A stretch of 64,000 nt of DNA from Rhodoglobus sp. (GCA_025463515.1 JAODAQ010000027.1:55589-119588), one strand, 5' to 3'. Numbered from the stretch's first letter, positions 30,438-39,656 are shown. Numbers and translations: made by a program. Notes: generated from the sequence alone by a model not told the origin.

Positions 30438-32012
30438 CTACTCCCGAGCGCTTTCCAGTTCTCGGCGGGTGACCGGGGTCACGCGGTCCTCGAAGAAGAA
30501 GCGCGACACCGCGGCACGAGCCCGCTTGCGCACAGGGATCCGGCCGTCCGAGTCCGGTCGCAGCCGGAGTGGGGCGTACTCGTCGAAGTCGACCAGGCGC
30601 CAGCGCTCGTAGGCGTCGAGCGGGCGGTGCACCTCGATGTACTCGCCGCCGGGCATCCGGACGATCCGCCCGGTCTCGACGCCGTGCAGCACCAGCTCCC
30701 GGTCACGGCGCTGCAGGGCCAGCGCGACGCGGCGGGCGATCACGAAAGCCGCGACCGGGCCCGCGAGCAGCGCGACCTGGTAGGCGATCGTGACCGACTC
30801 GAGTGAGACGTGGAACTGCGTGGCGACGAAGTCAGAGCTCGCGGCGGCCCACAGGACGGCGTAGAACACGATCCCGGCAGCGCCGACTGCCGTGCGCGCC
30901 GGCGCGTTGCGCGGGCGGTCGAGGATGTGGTGCTCGCGCTTGTCCCCCGTCACCCACGCCTCGAAGAACGGGTACAGCGCGACCACGAGGAGGAAGCCGC
31001 CCACGACGGCCAGCGGGACGAGCACGGCGAGCGTCACGGTGTAGCCGAGCACCTCGAACTCCCAGCCCGGCGGCACCAGCCGGAGTGCGCCGTCGAGGAA
31101 GCCCATGTACCAGTCCGGCTGGCTGCCGGCCGAGGCATCCCCCGGGGCAGACGGCCCGTAGTTCCAGATCGGGTTGATCGTGACTGTCGCCGCGACCAGC
31201 ACGATCACCGCGAACACGAGGAAGAACAGACCGGCGCTGCGCACGCCGTACCTCGGAAGCAGTGGCACGCCCACGACGTTGTCCTCGGTGCGCCCCGGCC
31301 CGGCGAACTGGGCCGGCTTCTGCGAGAGCAGCAGCCCGGCGTACGCGACGATCAGGCCCACGATCACGAGCGGCACGACGATCGCGTGGATCGGGTAGAA
31401 GTTGGCGATGACGGTGCTCGGGAACTCGCCGCCGAACACGAGGAACGAGAGCCACGTGCCGATGACCGGGATGCCCAGGATCACCCCGTGCACGATCCGC
31501 AGCCCCGTGCCCGAGAGCATGTCGTCGGGCAGCGCGTAGCCGGTCCAGCCCGCCACCAGGCAGAGCACGAACACTCCGAACACGACGAGCCAGTTGAGCT
31601 GGCGCGGCCGGCGGAAGGCGCCCGTGAAGAACATGCTGAGCAGGTGGAAGATGACGGCGGCGATGAGCAGCAGGGATGCCCAGTGGTGCGCCTGTCGCAT
31701 GAGCAGCCCGCCGCGCACCTCGAGTGAGATGTGCAGGGTCGAGTCCAGCGCGCGGGACATCTCGATGCCCGAGAGCGGCCCGTACGGCCCGTGGTAGGTC
31801 ACCACCGTGCTCGACGGGTCGTAGAAGAAGGTCAGGAAGATGCCGGTGAGCACCACCACGACGAAGCTGTAGAGCGCGACCTCCGCGAACATCGACGACC
31901 AGTGGTTCGGCACCGCCCTCGTGCGAAGGCCTGCCGCGGCGCGCCCCGCGGCAGAGCGCCTGAGCGCACCGGCAAGGCGGTCGGTGAGTTGGGTGCCACG
32001 AGCAGCCGTCAT
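30438..32012 (-). CDS. Second cytochrome b subunit of a bc1-type complex (QcrB paralogue), lacking one haem ligand
   Basis: The 524-residue polytopic protein aligns along its whole length with the QcrB at 40724, including RQAHHWASL, WTGYALPDD, SQPDWYMGF and the GEYIEVH tail. Haem-ligand positions are His109 and His123 in helix B and His209 in helix D; the fourth is Tyr224 (codon 31341-31343) where QcrB has His239. No qcrA, qcrC or oxidase genes are beside it. It is in an operon with an ECF41 sigma factor 9 bases downstream. Shine-Dalgarno AGGGAGAGG precedes the ATG. Confidence 0.92.
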   Translation of the reverse strand: MTAARGTQLTDRLAGALRRSAAGRAAAGLRTRAVPNHWSSMFAEVALYSFVVVVLTGIFLTFFYDPSSTVVTYHGPYGPLSGIEMSRALDSTLHISLEVRGGLLMRQAHHWASLLLIAAVIFHLLSMFFTGAFRRPRQLNWLVVFGVFVLCLVAGWTGYALPDDMLSGTGLRIVHGVILGIPVIGTWLSFLVFGGEFPSTVIANFYPIHAIVVPLVIVGLIVAYAGLLLSQKPAQFAGPGRTEDNVVGVPLLPRYGVRSAGLFFLVFAVIVLVAATVTINPIWNYGPSAPGDASAGSQPDWYMGFLDGALRLVPPGWEFEVLGYTVTLAVLVPLAVVGGFLLVVALYPFFEAWVTGDKREHHILDRPRNAPARTAVGAAGIVFYAVLWAAASSDFVATQFHVSLESVTIAYQVALLAGPVAAFVIARRVALALQRRDRELVLHGVETGRIVRMPGGEYIEVHRPLDAYERWRLVDFDEYAPLRLRPDSDGRIPVRKRARAAVSRFFFEDRVTPVTRRELESARE

Positions 32013-32041
32013 GATTCCTCTCCCTGGGGGTCATTAGTTAA

Positions 32042-32068
32042 GACCCGGCGGGCGGCGGTTTCGTGACA
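32042..32068 (-). promoter_or_regulatory. Candidate ECF41-type promoter for the qcrB2-sigJ operon
   Basis: On the minus strand TGTCACG (32062-32068) is followed after 16 bases by GGTC (32042-32045). From memory, ECF41 promoters are TGTCACA with a CGTC -10 element at similar spacing; this is one mismatch in each box. It lies between the terC stop and the qcrB2 Shine-Dalgarno, where an autoregulated promoter is expected. Confidence 0.45.
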
Positions 32069-32076
32069 GGTGCTGC

Positions 32077-33069
32077 TCAGCCCTCCCCGAGCTCCCCGCT
32101 GCGACGGGAGGCAACCCCGGTCTTGATCAGGCTCACGGCCGTCGTGACCGCGAGCGTCGCGACGATGAACCCGAGCGACGTGTAGGTGCCGATCTCCGGA
32201 ATGCGGAACTCCCCCACCGCGTCGATGTGCGAGCCGTGCAGCGCCTCGAGCAGCAGCTTCACGCCGATGAACCCTAGGATCACCGCGAGCCCGATGTTGA
32301 GGTAGATGATGCGCTTCAGCAGCCCGCCGATCAGGAAGTAGAGCTGGCGCAGCCCCATGAGGGCGAGCGCGTTCGCGGTGAAGATCACGTAGGCGTCGTT
32401 CGTGAGGCCGAAGATCGCGGGAATCGAGTCCAGGGCGAACACGACGTTGGCCATGGCGATCGCCGCGATCACGAGCACCAGCGGCGTGAGCATCCGGCGG
32501 CCGTCGACGCGCGTCGTGAGCTGGCTGCCAACGTACTCCTTGCTCAGGGGCAGTACGCGGCGCAGCGCGCGCAGCGCGGCGTTCTCCTGGAAGTCGGCGT
32601 CGTTGTTCTCCCCCTCCATCGCGAGCCGCACCGCCGTGTAGATGAGGAACGCGCCGAGGATGTAGAACACCCAGCTCGCGGCGGCGATGGCCGCGGCGCC
32701 CGCGAAGATGAACACCGCGCGCAGGACCAGGGACAGGATGATGCCGATGTACAGCACCTTGTCCTCCGCGAGGGGCGGCACGGCGAACTTCGTCATGATG
32801 ATCATGAAGACGAAGAGGTTGTCGACGCTCAGGCTGTACTCGGTGACGTAGCCCGCGACGAACTCGGAGCCGGTCTGCGCGGGCATGAACACGAAGAGCC
32901 CCACCGCGAAGAGGGCGGCGAGGGCGACATAGATGCCCACCCAGATCGTGGCGTCCCTCGTGGTCACCGTCCGTTGCCGACGGCGGATGACGATGAGGTC
33001 GATCGCGATGACAGCGAGCAGGCCGACGATCGTGATGATCCAGACGAGGGGTGAGACGGCAGAGACCAC
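32077..33069 (-). CDS. TerC/Alx family membrane protein (probable Mn2+ exporter)
   Basis: The 330-residue TerC family protein has about eight to nine membrane helices. The two signature acidic motifs are present: TEYSLSVDNLFVF and NVVFALDSIPAIFGLT, each with membrane-embedded Asp residues. Family members export manganese during membrane protein metalation. The GTG at 33069 is chosen since CGGAG lies 6 bases upstream; a GTG at 33111 would place the start inside the riboswitch. Regulation by Mn2+ through the leader is inferred from the riboswitch-like structure. Confidence 0.92.
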   Translation of the reverse strand: MVSAVSPLVWIITIVGLLAVIAIDLIVIRRRQRTVTTRDATIWVGIYVALAALFAVGLFVFMPAQTGSEFVAGYVTEYSLSVDNLFVFMIIMTKFAVPPLAEDKVLYIGIILSLVLRAVFIFAGAAAIAAASWVFYILGAFLIYTAVRLAMEGENNDADFQENAALRALRRVLPLSKEYVGSQLTTRVDGRRMLTPLVLVIAAIAMANVVFALDSIPAIFGLTNDAYVIFTANALALMGLRQLYFLIGGLLKRIIYLNIGLAVILGFIGVKLLLEALHGSHIDAVGEFRIPEIGTYTSLGFIVATLAVTTAVSLIKTGVASRRSGELGEG

Positions 33070-33195
33070 GGTGCACTCCGGACAGGGTTGTAGTCCGGAG
33101 GTCTCTTCCACCCCTGCGGGGCGGGCTTCACCGGGTCGGCGTCGATGCCTTCCGTGCTGACGGTGCTGCCACTTGGGGAATACTCCCCTCCTTGG
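33070..33195 (-). promoter_or_regulatory. yybP-ykoY-type manganese riboswitch upstream of terC
   Basis: On the minus strand the leader starts GGAGGGGAGTA (33181-33191), the conserved 5' side of the yybP-ykoY aptamer. It ends in GAGACCTCC (33097-33105), which can pair with it to close the aptamer. The same CTCCGGAC (33093-33100) can alternatively form a perfect 8-bp hairpin with GTCCGGAG (33076-33083), which contains the ribosome-binding site. The two pairings exclude each other, so metal binding would free the ribosome site: an ON switch. Assignment rests on the motif, structure and terC context. Confidence 0.78.
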
Positions 33196-33254
33196 ATGTC
33201 ACTGTATACCCCCGGATCCTCGGCGCGGAACAGACCAGATGGCAGGATGGGCTC

Positions 33255-33623
33255 GTGCCCTGCCCCTGCCTCTCCGGACTCCCGTACGACGAATGCTGCG
33301 GGGCCTTCCATGTCGGCACGTACCTGCCGCCCACCGCCGAGCGGCTCATGCGCGCCCGCTATTCCGCCTACGTGAAAGAACTGCCGAAGTACCTCCTGAG
33401 AACCTGGCACCCCTCCACCCGGCCCACCGAGCTCGTGCTCGACCCGAGACTGCGCTGGTACCGCCTCGACATCCTCAGCCGCACGCGCGGCGGCCTCCTC
33501 GACACCGAGGGAGAAGTCGAGTTCCGGGCTAGTTGGCGCCGCCAGAACGAGAAGGGTGCCCAGCACGAGGTGAGCACGTTCGTCAAGGAGGACGGGCGCT
33601 GGTTCTACGTGGACGGAGAGTGA
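33255..33623 (+). CDS. UPF0225/YchJ family protein with SEC-C-like zinc motif
   Basis: The 122-residue protein has an N-terminal zinc-binding motif CPCLSGLPYDECCG (SEC-C-like C-x-C...CC), then the YchJ domain with PPTAERLMRARYSAYVK, LRTWHPSTRP and VSTFVKEDGRWFYVDG. It has an NTF2-like fold; function unknown. GTG at 33255 begins exactly at the zinc motif. Its TGA is immediately followed by the ATG of the next gene. Confidence 0.88.
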   Translation: MPCPCLSGLPYDECCGAFHVGTYLPPTAERLMRARYSAYVKELPKYLLRTWHPSTRPTELVLDPRLRWYRLDILSRTRGGLLDTEGEVEFRASWRRQNEKGAQHEVSTFVKEDGRWFYVDGE

Positions 33624-34853
33624 ATGAGCGTCGGCCGTGAGACCCAGTCGTCGATCTACCGGGACGGTGCAACCGGCCGACGGCCCGTGGTGCCCACGAG
33701 CTGGCCGGAGCTGGAGCGGGCGGCCAAGAAGGCGATGAGCCCCGCCGCCTGGGCCTACATCGCCGGCTCGAGCGGCGCAGAGGAGACCGCGGCCAACAAC
33801 CGCGCCGCCCTCGACGCGTGGCGCATCGTGCCGCGGGTCCTGCGCGACGTCTCCGACCGCGACCTCGGCATCGAGCTGTTCGGGCACCGCTACCCCTCCC
33901 CCGTGATCGCGGCGCCCGTGGGCGTGCTCGAGCTCGCGCATCCGGATGCCGACACCGGCGTCGCGCGCGCGACCGCAGCCCTGGGCATCCCGTACGTCTT
34001 CTCGAATCAGGCCTCTCGCCCCATGGAGGAGGTCGCCGCCGTCCTGGGTGGCGCGCCGCACTGGTTCCAGCTCTACTGGAGCAGCTCGGACGACCTGGTC
34101 GCGAGCCTCGTGCAGCGCGCGGAGCAGAGCGGCGCGCAGGCGATCGTCGTGACCCTCGACACCCACATGCTCGGCTGGCGCCCCCGCGACCTGGATGTCG
34201 CCTACCTCCCGTTCATCCGCGGGCAGGGCATCGCGCAGTACACGAGCGACCCGGTCTTCCGGCAGCTCGTCGCCGATCGCGTCTCGCAGGCCGGCCCACG
34301 GCCGCGGGTCACCGTGGAGGCAATCCGCACCCTCCTCGCGATGAAGCGCAACATACCGATGGCCAATCCCCGCGCGGCCGTCGAGACCTTCCTCGACGTG
34401 TTCTCCCGCTCCTCCCTCACGTGGGACGACTTGGCCTTCCTGCGCGAGCACACCGCACTGCCGATCGTGCTCAAGGGAATCCAGCACCCGGATGACGCGG
34501 CGCTCGCCCTCGACCACGGGATCGACGGCATCGTGGTGAGCAACCACGCGGGGCGCCAGGTCGACGGCGCCCTCGGATCCGCCGCGGCGCTTCCCGGCAT
34601 CGTGGACCGGGTGGGCGGCCGCGTGCCCGTGCTCTTCGACAGCGGCGTGCGGTCGGGGGCCGATGTGTTCAAGGCACTCGCGCTCGGGGCATCCGGAGTG
34701 CTCGTGGGCCGCCCGTACGCGTACGGCCTCGCGATCGCGGGAGCCGCGGGCGCCGAAGCGGTGCTGCGCGGGATCATCGCGGAGTTCGACCTCGTCCTGG
34801 GGCTGAGCGGGCATCGCAGCGCCGCGGAACTGACCCGGGACGCCCTGGCATGA
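33624..34853 (+). CDS. FMN-dependent alpha-hydroxy-acid oxidoreductase (lactate 2-monooxygenase-like)
   Basis: The 409-residue TIM-barrel flavoenzyme of the lactate monooxygenase/glycolate oxidase/L-lactate dehydrogenase family has [10 protein letters not shown] (active-site Tyr), QLYW, IVLKGI (flavin Lys), [10 protein letters not shown] (catalytic His and Arg) and [11 protein letters not shown] with the GRPYAYGLA phosphate-binding end. It oxidises an L-alpha-hydroxy acid such as lactate; the exact substrate is uncertain. The stop overlaps the TMEM175 ATG (ATGA). Confidence 0.9.
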   Translation: MSVGRETQSSIYRDGATGRRPVVPTSWPELERAAKKAMSPAAWAYIAGSSGAEETAANNRAALDAWRIVPRVLRDVSDRDLGIELFGHRYPSPVIAAPVGVLELAHPDADTGVARATAALGIPYVFSNQASRPMEEVAAVLGGAPHWFQLYWSSSDDLVASLVQRAEQSGAQAIVVTLDTHMLGWRPRDLDVAYLPFIRGQGIAQYTSDPVFRQLVADRVSQAGPRPRVTVEAIRTLLAMKRNIPMANPRAAVETFLDVFSRSSLTWDDLAFLREHTALPIVLKGIQHPDDAALALDHGIDGIVVSNHAGRQVDGALGSAAALPGIVDRVGGRVPVLFDSGVRSGADVFKALALGASGVLVGRPYAYGLAIAGAAGAEAVLRGIIAEFDLVLGLSGHRSAAELTRDALA

Positions 34854-35455
34854 AGACCGCGCACGGCTACTCGCGCCTGGTCGGGTTCAGCGACGGCGTC
34901 GTCGCGATCGCGATAACCCTGCTCATCCTGCCGCTCGTCGACGCCGCGAGCGACTACGACGGCGACACCGGGAAGTTCGTCACCGAGCACCTGGGCAAGC
35001 TCCTCGTGTTCCTGCTGAGCTTCGCCGTCATCGGCAACTTCTGGCTCGTGCACCACCGCACGTTCGAGCGGATCACGAGCTACAACAGCGGCCTGCTCTG
35101 GGCGAACCTGCTGTGGCTGCTGAGCATCGTGTTCCTGCCGTTCCCGACGGCGCTGCTGGCGAGCTCGCCGAGCGGCGACCGTGCGACCTACGTGCTCTAC
35201 GTCGGCACGATGGTCGTCACGACGGCCGCCGAGGTGCTCATGCAGGCGATCATCGTGCGCCATCCGGATCTGCAGGCCGAGGAAGCGCGCGGCACGCTCC
35301 GGATCCGGCCGTACCTCACGCCGCTCGTGATCATGCTGGTCGCCCTGCTCATCGCCGCGCTCTTCCCGGCGATCGGCCTGTGGGGGCTCGCCCTCTTCGC
35401 GCTCTCCGGACCCATCGAGGGCGCCATCGCCCGCAGGAAGAAGGCAACATCATGA
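34850..35455 (+). CDS. TMEM175-type potassium channel family protein
   Basis: The 201-residue protein has about six membrane helices and the hallmark first-helix motif [19 protein letters not shown] (R-x3-FSDG-x2-AIA-x-TLL). Bacterial TMEM175 (DUF1211) proteins form tetrameric potassium-leak channels gated by a hydrophobic constriction. The gene overlaps its neighbours by 4 bases on both sides, an unusual coupling of a K+ channel with glycerol kinase. Confidence 0.9.
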   Translation: MKTAHGYSRLVGFSDGVVAIAITLLILPLVDAASDYDGDTGKFVTEHLGKLLVFLLSFAVIGNFWLVHHRTFERITSYNSGLLWANLLWLLSIVFLPFPTALLASSPSGDRATYVLYVGTMVVTTAAEVLMQAIIVRHPDLQAEEARGTLRIRPYLTPLVIMLVALLIAALFPAIGLWGLALFALSGPIEGAIARRKKATS

Positions 35456-36984
35456 CCGACCCGAAGTACGTCCTCGCCATCGACCAGGGCACCACGAGCA
35501 CGCGGGCGATGATCTTCGACCACTCCGGCTCGCCCATCGCGACCGGCCAGCTCGAGCACAAGCAGATCTTCCCCAGGGCCGGCTGGGTCGAGCACGACCC
35601 GAAGGAGATCTGGGACAACACGCGCGAGGCCATCGGCCAGGCCCTGGCGAAGGCGAACGTGACCCGTCACGACATCGCCGCGATCGGGATCACCAACCAG
35701 CGCGAGACCACCGTGGTGTGGGACCGCAAGACCGGCAAGGCCGTCTACAACGCGATCGTCTGGCAGGACACGCGCACCCAGCCACTGGTCGACCGCGTCG
35801 CCGACGGCGACACCGGGCGCCTCCAGAAGCAGACCGGGCTCCCGCTCGCCACGTACTTCTCGGCCACCAAGATCGCCTGGATCCTCGACAACGTCGAGGG
35901 CGCCCGGGCTCGCGCCGAGGCCGGCGAGCTCGCCTTCGGCACGACAGACACCTGGGTGCTCTGGAACCTCACCGGCGGCGTCAAAGGCGGCGTGCACGCG
36001 ACGGATGTCACGAACGCGAGCCGCACGCTCCTGATGGACCTCACAACCCTCCAGTGGGACGAGAAGCTCCTCGGCCTCTTCGGAGTCCCGGCCTCGATGC
36101 TCCCCGAGATCCGCAGCTCCTCGGAGGTCTACGGCACGGCCGAGACGTCGAGCCTCCTCCGCGAGGTGCCTGTCGCGGGCATCCTCGGCGACCAGCAGGC
36201 CGCCACCTTCGGGCAGGCCGCGTTCACCAAGGGCGAGTCGAAGAACACCTACGGCACGGGCAACTTCCTCATCGTCAACACGGGCGAGGAGATCGTCCAC
36301 TCGAAGAACGGGCTCATCACCACGGTCGCGTACCGGCTCGGCGACGAGGCTCCGCGCTACGCCCTCGAGGGCTCGATCGCCGTCACCGGCTCGCTCGTGC
36401 AGTGGCTGCGCGACAACCTCGGGATCATCTCGAGCGCCCCCGAGGTCGAGACGCTCGCGGCCTCCGTGCCCGACAACGGCGGCGTCTACTTCGTGCCCGC
36501 GTTCTCGGGGCTCTTCGCGCCGCACTGGCGGCCGGATGCCCGTGGCGCCATCCTCGGACTCACCAGGTTCGCCAACCGCGGCCACATCGCCAGGGCCGCG
36601 CTCGAGGCCGTCGCGTTCCAGACCCGCGAGGTGCTGGACGCCGTGAACGCCGATGCCGGTGTCGATCTCGCCGAGCTCAAGGTCGACGGCGGAATGGTCG
36701 CCAACGACGCGCTCATGCAGTTTCAGGCGGACATTCTCAACGTGCCGGTCATCCGGCCCGTCGTCGCGGAGACCACGGCCCTCGGCGCGGCCTATGCCGC
36801 AGGCCTCGCGGTCGGCTTCTGGAAGAACCGCGACGAGCTGCGGTCCAACTGGCAGGAGGGCAAGCGCTGGGAGCCCGACATGAAGGCCGCCGAGCGCGAC
36901 CGGCTCATGCGCAACTGGACGAAGGCCGTCTCGAAGACGCTCGACTGGGTCGACGACGACACGGAGCAGCCGCCGGTTGAGTAG
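35452..36984 (+). CDS. glpK: Glycerol kinase GlpK
   Basis: The 510-residue FGGY-family kinase phosphorylates glycerol to sn-glycerol-3-phosphate. Visible are the phosphate-1 loop [15 protein letters not shown], the glycerol-binding GWVEHDP and [12 protein letters not shown] regions, [16 protein letters not shown] (adenosine/phosphate-2 region) and [17 protein letters not shown]. No glpF is adjacent. The last residues (Pro-Val-Glu) and TAG stop come from a REP-like repeat at 36975. Overlap with the channel gene suggests one transcript. Confidence 0.96.
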   Translation: MTDPKYVLAIDQGTTSTRAMIFDHSGSPIATGQLEHKQIFPRAGWVEHDPKEIWDNTREAIGQALAKANVTRHDIAAIGITNQRETTVVWDRKTGKAVYNAIVWQDTRTQPLVDRVADGDTGRLQKQTGLPLATYFSATKIAWILDNVEGARARAEAGELAFGTTDTWVLWNLTGGVKGGVHATDVTNASRTLLMDLTTLQWDEKLLGLFGVPASMLPEIRSSSEVYGTAETSSLLREVPVAGILGDQQAATFGQAAFTKGESKNTYGTGNFLIVNTGEEIVHSKNGLITTVAYRLGDEAPRYALEGSIAVTGSLVQWLRDNLGIISSAPEVETLAASVPDNGGVYFVPAFSGLFAPHWRPDARGAILGLTRFANRGHIARAALEAVAFQTREVLDAVNADAGVDLAELKVDGGMVANDALMQFQADILNVPVIRPVVAETTALGAAYAAGLAVGFWKNRDELRSNWQEGKRWEPDMKAAERDRLMRNWTKAVSKTLDWVDDDTEQPPVE

Positions 36985-37026
36985 CGCGCTCTGGCGCGCG
37001 TATCGAAACCTGGTTTCGCGCCCTAG
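36975..37026. repeat. REP-like palindromic repeat, complete plus truncated unit (locus 4)
   Basis: The complete unit 36975-37010 has stem GCGCGC/GCGCGC around TCTG. It is followed by a partial inverse unit starting GGTTTCG at 37012. The first contains the glpK stop; the truncated one contains the trpD stop codon on the other strand. Confidence 0.8.
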
Positions 37027-38078
37027 CGGTTCGTCGCCGCCACCCAATCCTCGAGCTTCTGAGCCGCAAGGCCCGAGTCGACAGCCGCCGTGGCACGCTC
37101 GAGCTGCTGCGCGAGCCGCCCGAGGATGGGCTCCCGCAGCAGCTCCGGGTCGCGCGCGAGCTCGAACGCCGTGAGGCCCGCCGCCGCATTGAGCAGCACG
37201 ATGTCGCGCACCGGCCCCGGCTCCCCCGCGAGCACCTCTCGCGCGATCGCGGCGTTGTGCTCGGGGTCTGCTCCCAGCAGAGACTGGATGTCCGCCCGCG
37301 GGATGCCCAGATCCGCCGGGTCGAGGTCGTGCTCGGTCACGAAACCGCGCGAGACCTCCCAGATGTGGCTGTGGCCGGTGGTCGTGAGCTTGTCGATCCC
37401 GTCGTCGCCGCGGTAGACGAGCGCGGTCGCCCCGCGCGTGCGGAACACGCCCACAACGAGCGGCACGCGCTCGAGCGAGGCGACGCCCACCGCCGAGGCC
37501 TCGGGCCGCGCCGGGTTGCAGAGCGGGCCGAGGATGTTGAACAGGGTCGAGATGCCGAGCTCTTTGCGCGTCGGCCCCGCGTGCCGGAAGCCCGGGTGGA
37601 ACAGCGCCGCGAAGGCGAACGTGATCCCGGTCTCGTCGAGCACCTCGGCCACGCGCGCTGGCGGGATGTCGAGGTTGAGCCCGAGCGCGGAGAGCACGTC
37701 GGACGCGCCGGAGGCCGAACTGGCGCCGCGATTGCCGTGCTTGACGACCGGAACGCCGGCCGCCGCGGCGATAACAGAGGCGATCGAGGAGATGTTGAGC
37801 ACGGCGCCGTACGGGTCTCCGCCGGTGCCGACGATGTCGAGGACCATGGGGTCGACGTCGAGCGGCTGGGCGTTCGCGAGCACCGCGTCGCGGAATCCCA
37901 CGATCTCGTCGACCGTCTCGCCCTTCATGCGGAGGGCGACCAGGAGCCCTCCGAGCTGGGCTGTCGTGGCATCCCCCGCCATCACCGACTGCATTGCCCA
38001 CTCGGCCTCGCTGATCGACAGGTCGTTGCCGTCGACGAGGGAGCCGAGGATGCCGGGCCAGGTGTGCTCGCGTGCCAT
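37023..38078 (-). CDS. trpD: Anthranilate phosphoribosyltransferase TrpD
   Basis: The 351-residue enzyme joins anthranilate to PRPP, the second step of tryptophan synthesis. It has the PRPP-binding [16 protein letters not shown] loop, [17 protein letters not shown] with catalytic-site Lys/Arg, and the late [11 protein letters not shown] acidic metal motif. No other trp gene is nearby. A TAGGAT box 7 bases before the ATG suggests a leaderless transcript, divergent from ctaE. Confidence 0.96.
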   Translation of the reverse strand: MAREHTWPGILGSLVDGNDLSISEAEWAMQSVMAGDATTAQLGGLLVALRMKGETVDEIVGFRDAVLANAQPLDVDPMVLDIVGTGGDPYGAVLNISSIASVIAAAAGVPVVKHGNRGASSASGASDVLSALGLNLDIPPARVAEVLDETGITFAFAALFHPGFRHAGPTRKELGISTLFNILGPLCNPARPEASAVGVASLERVPLVVGVFRTRGATALVYRGDDGIDKLTTTGHSHIWEVSRGFVTEHDLDPADLGIPRADIQSLLGADPEHNAAIAREVLAGEPGPVRDIVLLNAAAGLTAFELARDPELLREPILGRLAQQLERATAAVDSGLAAQKLEDWVAATNR

Positions 38079-38085
38079 GCCTCAG

Positions 38086-38091
38086 ATCCTA
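38086..38091 (-). promoter_or_regulatory. Candidate -10 box TAGGAT, leaderless trpD
   Basis: Read on the minus strand, TAGGAT ends 7 bases before the trpD ATG at 38078, with no Shine-Dalgarno between. Confidence 0.5.
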
Positions 38092-38145
38092 ACGACCCGC
38101 CCGCGACTGGCCCCGGGAATGACAAAACGGGCGGCGGATATCGAC

Positions 38146-38151
38146 CATAAT
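38146..38151 (+). promoter_or_regulatory. Candidate -10 box CATAAT, leaderless ctaE
   Basis: CATAAT ends 6 bases before the GTG at 38158. The purine-rich GGGAGA between is too close to the start to act as a ribosome-binding site, so a leaderless mRNA is likely. Confidence 0.45.
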
Positions 38152-38157
38152 GGGAGA

Positions 38158-38793
38158 GTGACCACTGCCTCGCTCTCCCGCTCGATCGGAGCCCAGACCG
38201 TCCAACGCCCCAACGTCGTGGCCGTGGGCACGATCGTCTGGCTGGGAAGCGAAGTCATGTTCTTCGCGGGGCTCTTCGCGATCTACTTCACCCTGCGCTC
38301 GATGTCGCCCGACCTCTGGGCGATGCAGACTGAGAAGCTCAACGTTCCGTTCTCGGCGACGAACACCATCGTGCTCGTGCTCTCCTCGGTCACCTGCCAG
38401 TTCGGCGTGTTCGCGGCCGAGCGACTGCAGGCCCGCCGCACCGGCCGGCTGTGGCAGCTCAACAAGTGGGGCATGGTCGAGTGGTTCTACCTGACCTACG
38501 CGATGGGCGCGACCTTCGTCACCGGCCAGATCTTCGAGTACGCGACCCTTGTGAGCGAGCACGTCAGCCTCTCGAGCGACGCCTACGGCTCAGCCTTCTA
38601 CCTGACTACCGGATTCCACGGCCTCCACGTGACGGGCGGTCTCATCGCCTTCATGCTCGTCATCGGCCGCGCCTTCGCCGTCAAGACCTTCGGGCACAAG
38701 GAAGCGACGACCGCCATCGTGGTCTCCTACTACTGGCACTTCGTCGACGTGGTGTGGATCGGGCTCTTCTTCGTGATCTACGTCCTCAAGTGA
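38158..38793 (+). CDS. ctaE: Cytochrome c oxidase subunit III CtaE
   Basis: The 211-residue, five-helix membrane subunit of the aa3 oxidase has [13 protein letters not shown], the helix with [15 protein letters not shown] and the terminal [14 protein letters not shown], all conserved in subunit III. It is first gene of ctaE-qcrC-qcrA-qcrB, the usual actinobacterial order encoding part of the bcc-aa3 supercomplex. qcrC follows after a gap of about 40 bases. Confidence 0.96.
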   Translation: MTTASLSRSIGAQTVQRPNVVAVGTIVWLGSEVMFFAGLFAIYFTLRSMSPDLWAMQTEKLNVPFSATNTIVLVLSSVTCQFGVFAAERLQARRTGRLWQLNKWGMVEWFYLTYAMGATFVTGQIFEYATLVSEHVSLSSDAYGSAFYLTTGFHGLHVTGGLIAFMLVIGRAFAVKTFGHKEATTAIVVSYYWHFVDVVWIGLFFVIYVLK

Positions 38794-38833
38794 CCTGCGC
38801 CTCTTCTAAATGAGAAACGGAACGAAAGACAGC

Positions 38834-39637
38834 ATGGCGAACAAGCCCAAGACCTCCGCTCGCCGGGACCGCGGTCGCCGTCACCCGCTCGCCACTGTCG
38901 CCCTCATCATGGTCGGCCTCATCGGCACGGGTGGCGCGTACGCGCTCTTCACGACGAGCGCGACCGCGGAGACCTCCGCGGCGGCAGACGCCCAGCTCGA
39001 CGACGGCGCGAAGCTCTTCGCGGCCAACTGCGCGACGTGCCACGGCATGGCCCTGCAGGGAACGACGCAGGCCCCCAGCCTCATCGGCGTCGGTGCCGCT
39101 GCGGTCGACTTTCAGGTCGGAACCGGCCGGATGCCACTTGCCGCCACCGGCCCGCAGGCCGAGGAGAAGCCCGTCCAGTTCACCGAGGAGCAGGTCGCGG
39201 CACTCGCCGCGTACGTCGCATCCAAGGGCCCCGGCCCCGCGATCCCCTCGGAGGAGTACCTCCAGGGCGACGGCAACGCCGCCGAGGGCGCCGAGCTCTT
39301 CCGCATCAACTGCGCGATGTGCCACAACGTCGCCGGTGCCGGCGGCGCGCTGACCGAGGGCAAGTTCGCTCCCCCGCTCGGTGACGTCACGGCCGTGCAC
39401 GCCTACGAGGCCATGATCACCGGCCCGCAGAACATGCCCGTCTTCAACGACGCGAACATCTCGCCGGAAGACAAGGCGAACATCATCACGTACCTCAAGT
39501 ACCTCGATGAGACCCCGTCAGTCGGCGGCTACGGCCTCGGCGACCTCGGTCCCGTCTCTGAGGGACTCTTCATCTGGATCTTCGGCCTCGGCGCGATCGT
39601 GGGCATCACGATCTGGCTCACGGCGAAGTCCAACTAG
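38834..39637 (+). CDS. qcrC: Dihaem cytochrome c subunit QcrC
   Basis: The 267-residue membrane-anchored dihaem cytochrome c of the bcc complex has an N-terminal signal-anchor helix, two c-type haem sites (CATCH and CAMCH) in tandem cytochrome c domains with Met ligands further on, and a C-terminal membrane helix. It passes electrons directly to CtaC CuA in the actinobacterial supercomplex. The ATG at 38834 has a purine-rich stretch upstream; an ATG at 38810 would add 8 residues. Confidence 0.95.
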   Translation: MANKPKTSARRDRGRRHPLATVALIMVGLIGTGGAYALFTTSATAETSAAADAQLDDGAKLFAANCATCHGMALQGTTQAPSLIGVGAAAVDFQVGTGRMPLAATGPQAEEKPVQFTEEQVAALAAYVASKGPGPAIPSEEYLQGDGNAAEGAELFRINCAMCHNVAGAGGALTEGKFAPPLGDVTAVHAYEAMITGPQNMPVFNDANISPEDKANIITYLKYLDETPSVGGYGLGDLGPVSEGLFIWIFGLGAIVGITIWLTAKSN

Positions 39638-39656
39638 GCACAGGCAAGGGAAGCGA

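Noticed and set aside
33070..33111. N-terminal 14 codons of terC starting at GTG 33111
   Set aside because: The segment forms riboswitch arms and the ribosome-site hairpin; a better placed GTG with a ribosome site lies at 33069.
38079..38157. Operator-like CCGCCCG/CGGGCGG pair between trpD and ctaE
   Set aside because: 7-bp GC-only arms 24 bases apart are expected by chance in such GC-rich DNA.
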